Origin: Dehalococcoidia bacterium
GTDB taxonomy: Bacteria > Chloroflexota > Dehalococcoidia > Dehalococcoidales > RBG-16-60-22
Assembly: GCA_030615035.1 (NCBI GenBank)
Contig: JAUXAC010000035.1
Span: forward strand, 1 to 7,768
DNA: 7,768 bases
Reading direction: 5' to 3'
Below are positions 5,444 through 7,768 of the stretch, one piece after another. Both the position numbers and the translations under genes were made by a program. How positions within the stretch are numbered: the stretch's first letter is position 1; every line of letters starts with the position of its first letter. Under the pieces are notes generated by a model. The model was not told the origin of the DNA and ran no database searches. It saw nothing but the letters and a program-made list of their open reading frames with translations.

Positions 5444-6523
5444 ATGTCTGAGATGTTCAGGATGGATGACAGTAATATGCCTCTAAGGTTAGGAAGCGCT
5501 TTGAGGGTTCCCAGCTATGCATATCCCAATTGGGGAATCCCGGAAGGGGCATACAGGATAGAGAGCGACACTGCTTATACCAGCGAATGGAGGGAGGGTT
5601 CCCCAAAGCAGATGCAGTATGTAATAGACGCTGTTTTAGAGGCAGGCTTTGATAACAACTCCCAGATTCTCAGGGATTCCTGCGCAAGGGTGGTTGCTGC
5701 CAAGGTCAGGAATCTGGCGCAGAGCCCCAAGAGGAGGGAGAGGATAAACTACATGGATGTAGGCGCAGGGGTAAGCACAATCAATGTTTTTGACGCAATA
5801 GATGACAATTACAAGGAAAGGGTCTTCTTCACCCTGATGGAGCCCTCTGAGAAAAGGGTTGAAGATACAGCCTCACATCTGTCGAAAAAGGGCTTGAAGA
5901 GGAACAAGGACTACAGGGTTATTGTTGCCCCGGACCAGCACCTCCTCGCCTTTGTAAAGTCAAGGAGCCAGGACATCGTCTCCTATGTGGCAAGCCTCCA
6001 TCACCACTCCTACACAGACACCACTGCAAAGACAGTGAATGTGGTGATGAAGAAGAAGGGCCAGCTTGTGGTGTCAGACTGGCACAACCCTGAATGGGAG
6101 CATCCAAACAGGGTATACAAGGCCCTAAAAGAGGATTTTGATACTGAGGAATTTGGCTGGGAAAGAAAGGAAATAGATTTGGCACTATTTGCAAGAACCT
6201 TTCCCAAGGCCTATGAGGAAGCACCTGAGCTCTCACCCCTGGACCACGGCTCCTACATGCAGATAAGGAAGTTCTGGCAGGGATATGCCAGGATAAGGAA
6301 AAAGGCAATAGATACAGGGGAGTTTGATGTGAATGATGATATTCTGATGCTTGAGGCCCATGTGCCGGTGGAGAGGCAGAACGAGGTCCTAAGGAATGCA
6401 GGGTTCATGATAAGCCCCAAATTCGTGGAAGATTTAAACGGACAGGACAATATTAAGGACAACCCGGAGCAGCTGCTCAATGACAGCAGGCTCCTGATGA
6501 CAACGGTTGCATACAAGCAGTAG
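5444..6523 (+). CDS. Class I SAM-dependent methyltransferase, substrate unknown
   Basis: The 359-residue product has a Rossmann-type methyltransferase core: motif I MDVGAGVST at 104-112 (SAM-binding glycine loop), an acidic residue ending strand 2 at Glu133 (LMEPS), motif IV-like DIVSYVASLHHHS at 177-189, and a strand-5 segment GQLVVSDWHNP at 206-216. Before the core is an extension of about 100 residues, rich in Tyr, Trp and Pro at first (22-50) and then helical, which may be a substrate lid or dimer domain. After the core (about 225-310) comes another mostly helical insertion, then a C-terminal strand region with NAGF at 318-321, as in many small-molecule methyltransferases. The substrate cannot be named. 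His186-188 and His214 are possible active-site residues. It is first in a two-gene plus-strand unit with the HAD hydrolase (8 nt gap), divergent from mevalonate kinase. Confidence 0.8.
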   Translation: MSEMFRMDDSNMPLRLGSALRVPSYAYPNWGIPEGAYRIESDTAYTSEWREGSPKQMQYVIDAVLEAGFDNNSQILRDSCARVVAAKVRNLAQSPKRRERINYMDVGAGVSTINVFDAIDDNYKERVFFTLMEPSEKRVEDTASHLSKKGLKRNKDYRVIVAPDQHLLAFVKSRSQDIVSYVASLHHHSYTDTTAKTVNVVMKKKGQLVVSDWHNPEWEHPNRVYKALKEDFDTEEFGWERKEIDLALFARTFPKAYEEAPELSPLDHGSYMQIRKFWQGYARIRKKAIDTGEFDVNDDILMLEAHVPVERQNEVLRNAGFMISPKFVEDLNGQDNIKDNPEQLLNDSRLLMTTVAYKQ

Positions 6524-6527
6524 GTGA
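6522..6527 (+). promoter_or_regulatory. Shine-Dalgarno site for the HAD hydrolase
   Basis: AGGTGA overlaps the TAG stop of the methyltransferase and lies 4 nt before ATG 6532. This links translation of the two genes. Confidence 0.72.
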
Positions 6528-6531
6528 GAAA

Positions 6532-7218
6532 ATGAAGTCCGTACTACTTGATGTGGACGGCGCACTGATTGACAGCGTGCCTGAGCTCTATCGAACAACA
6601 TGTAAGATGTGGCAGGATTTATACTCCCAGCCATTCCCTTTGAACGAAGAAAGATTCACTGCCGAGAGACCCAACATAACAACCATGCTGGATTACTTCT
6701 CCATAATCAATGGAATTCTGGAGGAAATGGAGTATGACGATGAAATCATATCAGCCCCTGAGCTAAAGCAAGCCTTCTATGATAAGCGCAAGGAAAGGAT
6801 GGCAACAAGCAGGGATGAATGGATTGCTGAAAACACGCTATATGACGGCGTCCCAGAGATGCTGGCTGAGCTGCAGGCAATGGGGATAATCAATGCTGTT
6901 GTTTCCTCAAAGAACGAGGGTGCAATAAGGGAGCTTTTCAAATACCATGATATATCCAAATATTTCAAAACAATTGTGGCCCTGGAAAAGGGCGGGAGGA
7001 CCGAACAGTTCAGGCTTGCCCTCGACAACCTGGGCATCCAGCCGCAGGACACAATAGCATACGATGACCAGGGGAAGAACCTGATTGTGGCAAGGGATAT
7101 GGGTATAGTCCCTGTTGGAGCCCCGCAGGGATACGCAAAGCCAGGCGAGCTTGATGAATTTGAGTGCGCAACAATAGCAGAATTCCCTGCAGCTGCAAAA
7201 AGAATTTTCAACCTTTAA
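6532..7218 (+). CDS. HAD-superfamily hydrolase (phosphoglycolate-phosphatase-like) with altered motifs
   Basis: The 228-residue product resembles HAD phosphatases of the subfamily with an alpha-helical cap between motifs I and II. Motif I is [10 protein letters not shown] (5-14), with nucleophile Asp7 and acid/base Asp9, but the usual Thr of DxDGT is Ala11. The cap region spans about 18-100 and includes the acidic stretch EEMEYDDE (64-71). Motif II is VVSSK with Ser125. A lysine for motif III is probably Lys153. Motif IV is YDDQGKN (177-183), where the usual GDxxxD becomes DDxxxN, so the last metal-binding Asp is Asn183. The two changes could lower activity or alter substrate; activity is uncertain. 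The C-terminal [11 protein letters not shown] (191-201) is typical of the family. It is probably co-transcribed with the methyltransferase. A run of six T at 7260-7265, inside the opposing Nudix gene, is a possible transcript end. Confidence 0.83.
   Translation: MKSVLLDVDGALIDSVPELYRTTCKMWQDLYSQPFPLNEERFTAERPNITTMLDYFSIINGILEEMEYDDEIISAPELKQAFYDKRKERMATSRDEWIAENTLYDGVPEMLAELQAMGIINAVVSSKNEGAIRELFKYHDISKYFKTIVALEKGGRTEQFRLALDNLGIQPQDTIAYDDQGKNLIVARDMGIVPVGAPQGYAKPGELDEFECATIAEFPAAAKRIFNL
7208..7218. other. Convergent 3' overlap of the HAD and Nudix genes
   Basis: The stop of the plus-strand HAD gene (TAA at 7216-7218) lies inside the minus-strand Nudix gene, and the Nudix stop (TGA, bases 7210-7208) lies inside the HAD gene, an 11-bp tail-to-tail overlap. 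There is no room for intergenic terminators, so the two transcripts must overlap as antisense RNA at their 3' ends. Confidence 0.85.
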
Positions 7219-7615
7219 CTTCTTTCAGAATCCTTTCTGTATAATTCGTCAATTTCAGCTTTTTTGCCTCTTCCAGTGTAAACCATCTAAATTCAGCAGC
7301 ATCGCTTCCTGCCATTATCTCTCCAATGACCCTTCCCCTGAAGGCATGACACCTGTGTTTATGTGCCACACCACCAACCCTTTCTTCACCTTCCGGGACA
7401 TCATGCACAAAAACAAAGAACGGTTTTTTCTCTGTTTCCACACCACCAACCTCTTCATTGGCTTCCCTTTGTGCAGCCTGCTCCGGGGTCTCGCCGGGGT
7501 CCACATGCCCTCCGGGTGTTGCCCACAAACCCTTTTGAGGAGGGGTGCCTCTCTTTATAAGTAGTATCTTTCCGTCCTTCTCAATAAGATTTGTAGCAGT
7601 ATTTTGCAGAATCAT
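7208..7615 (-). CDS. Nudix hydrolase (MutT-like)
   Basis: The 135-residue product contains a complete Nudix box at residues 36-58: Gly36, Glu42, Arg50-Glu51, Glu54-Glu55 and Gly57 occupy the Gx5Ex7REUxEExGU positions, so it should bind Mg2+ and cleave a nucleoside diphosphate linked to another moiety, or a related diphosphate. Upstream, [21 protein letters not shown] (16-36) is the usual MutT-type opening strand and loop. Near the C terminus, [13 protein letters not shown] (108-120) matches the E-x-x-W-F/hx-x-x-E-h block that closes many Nudix domains. Substrate is unknown; it lacks the Cys and His motifs of type I isopentenyl diphosphate isomerase. Its ATG overlaps the stop of the gene before it (ATGA), so it is the second or later gene of a minus-strand operon entering from the right edge. 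A GGGAGG about 14 nt upstream is farther than usual for a Shine-Dalgarno. Confidence 0.9.
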   Translation of the reverse strand: MILQNTATNLIEKDGKILLIKRGTPPQKGLWATPGGHVDPGETPEQAAQREANEEVGGVETEKKPFFVFVHDVPEGEERVGGVAHKHRCHAFRGRVIGEIMAGSDAAEFRWFTLEEAKKLKLTNYTERILKEVKG

Positions 7616-7768
7616 ATGTCAAACGAAAGCCTCCCGTATTTTATCCTGATTTTGTAGCCGGAATCCTTCAGGGTATGGAGCTTGAAGGAGCCGAACCGGT
7701 GCTTCCGGAACATATGGGAAACCATTGCCTTTACAAGGACAACGCTGCTGACTATCTTTATGGTTATC
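7612..7768 (-). CDS. C-terminal fragment of an unrecognised basic protein (enters from right edge)
   Basis: An open minus-strand frame runs from the right edge to the TGA at 7614-7612, giving 51 complete codons. The fragment ends with [13 protein letters not shown] and is rich in Lys, Arg and His, with a moderately hydrophobic segment near its visible start ([12 protein letters not shown]) followed by FRKHRFGSF. The other two minus frames do not extend through it in a plausible way: one hits a stop at 7643-7641. The 4-bp ATGA overlap with the Nudix start supports it as a real gene end. No family can be recognised from this part. Confidence 0.6.
   Translation of the reverse strand, partial: ITIKIVSSVVLVKAMVSHMFRKHRFGSFKLHTLKDSGYKIRIKYGRLSFDI

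Noticed and set aside
5919..6308. Minus-strand open frame inside the methyltransferase
   Set aside because: Low-complexity Pro/Ser/Arg translation without motifs, while the plus strand holds SAM-binding motifs.
6777..7211. Minus-strand open frame of 144 codons inside the HAD gene
   Set aside because: Ser-rich translation with no motif; the HAD motifs on the plus strand explain this region.
7208..7615. Nudix protein as a type I isopentenyl diphosphate isomerase
   Set aside because: It is tempting because IPP is made nearby, but the protein is too short and lacks the conserved Cys and Glu/His active-site segments of that family; it has only the generic Nudix box.
1..7768. CRISPR arrays, tRNA/rRNA genes, insertion sequences, long repeats
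   Set aside because: I looked for regularly spaced repeats, tRNA-like cloverleaf ends and transposase motifs and saw none; almost every base is accounted for by protein genes.

Overview
The window is almost wholly coding and comes from an archaeon. The evidence is an archaeal type of isoprenoid pathway, TATA-box promoters about 25 nt upstream of start codons, and GGTGA-type Shine-Dalgarno sites inside operons. Arginine codons are mostly AGG/AGA. The phylum cannot be fixed from the sequence. Tight gene packing and few recognisable neighbours would suit an uncultivated lineage such as a DPANN or euryarchaeal genome, but that is inference.

Left two thirds (about 160-5383, minus strand, read right to left): mevalonate kinase; a UbiX-type flavin prenyltransferase; a UbiD-family decarboxylase; the large and small subunits of an aconitase-X type phosphomevalonate dehydratase; and isopentenyl phosphate kinase. 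Together these encode every step of the archaeal modified mevalonate pathway from mevalonate to isopentenyl diphosphate, plus the enzyme that makes the decarboxylase cofactor. Proposed flow: mevalonate -> mevalonate 5-phosphate (kinase) -> trans-anhydromevalonate 5-phosphate (dehydratase) -> isopentenyl phosphate (decarboxylase with prenylated FMN made by UbiX) -> isopentenyl diphosphate (IPK). The last five genes are separated by 1-4 nt, except for 2 nt between ubiX and the decarboxylase gene. Each internal gene has a Shine-Dalgarno site built into the end of the gene before it. Mevalonate kinase lies 65 nt upstream of ubiX, and each of the two has its own likely promoter, apparently giving leaderless mRNAs.

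At the extreme left (1-129, minus) a membrane protein gene begins and runs out of the window. It also has its own TATA-like box.

Right third: a 60-nt divergent promoter region (5384-5443) separates mevalonate kinase from a plus-strand pair, a class I SAM-dependent methyltransferase of unknown substrate (5444-6523) and a HAD-superfamily hydrolase with altered motifs (6532-7218). Converging on the HAD gene with an 11-bp overlap is a minus-strand Nudix hydrolase (7208-7615). It is coupled by a 4-bp ATGA overlap to the C-terminal end of an unrecognised basic protein that enters from the right edge (7612-7768).

Several starts are set by Shine-Dalgarno or promoter position instead of the longest open frame: 954, 1348, 3831 and 5383 (all ATG) are preferred over upstream TTG/GTG codons. 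There are no rRNAs, tRNAs, CRISPR arrays, mobile elements or obvious repeats, and no gene-free stretch longer than 65 nt.
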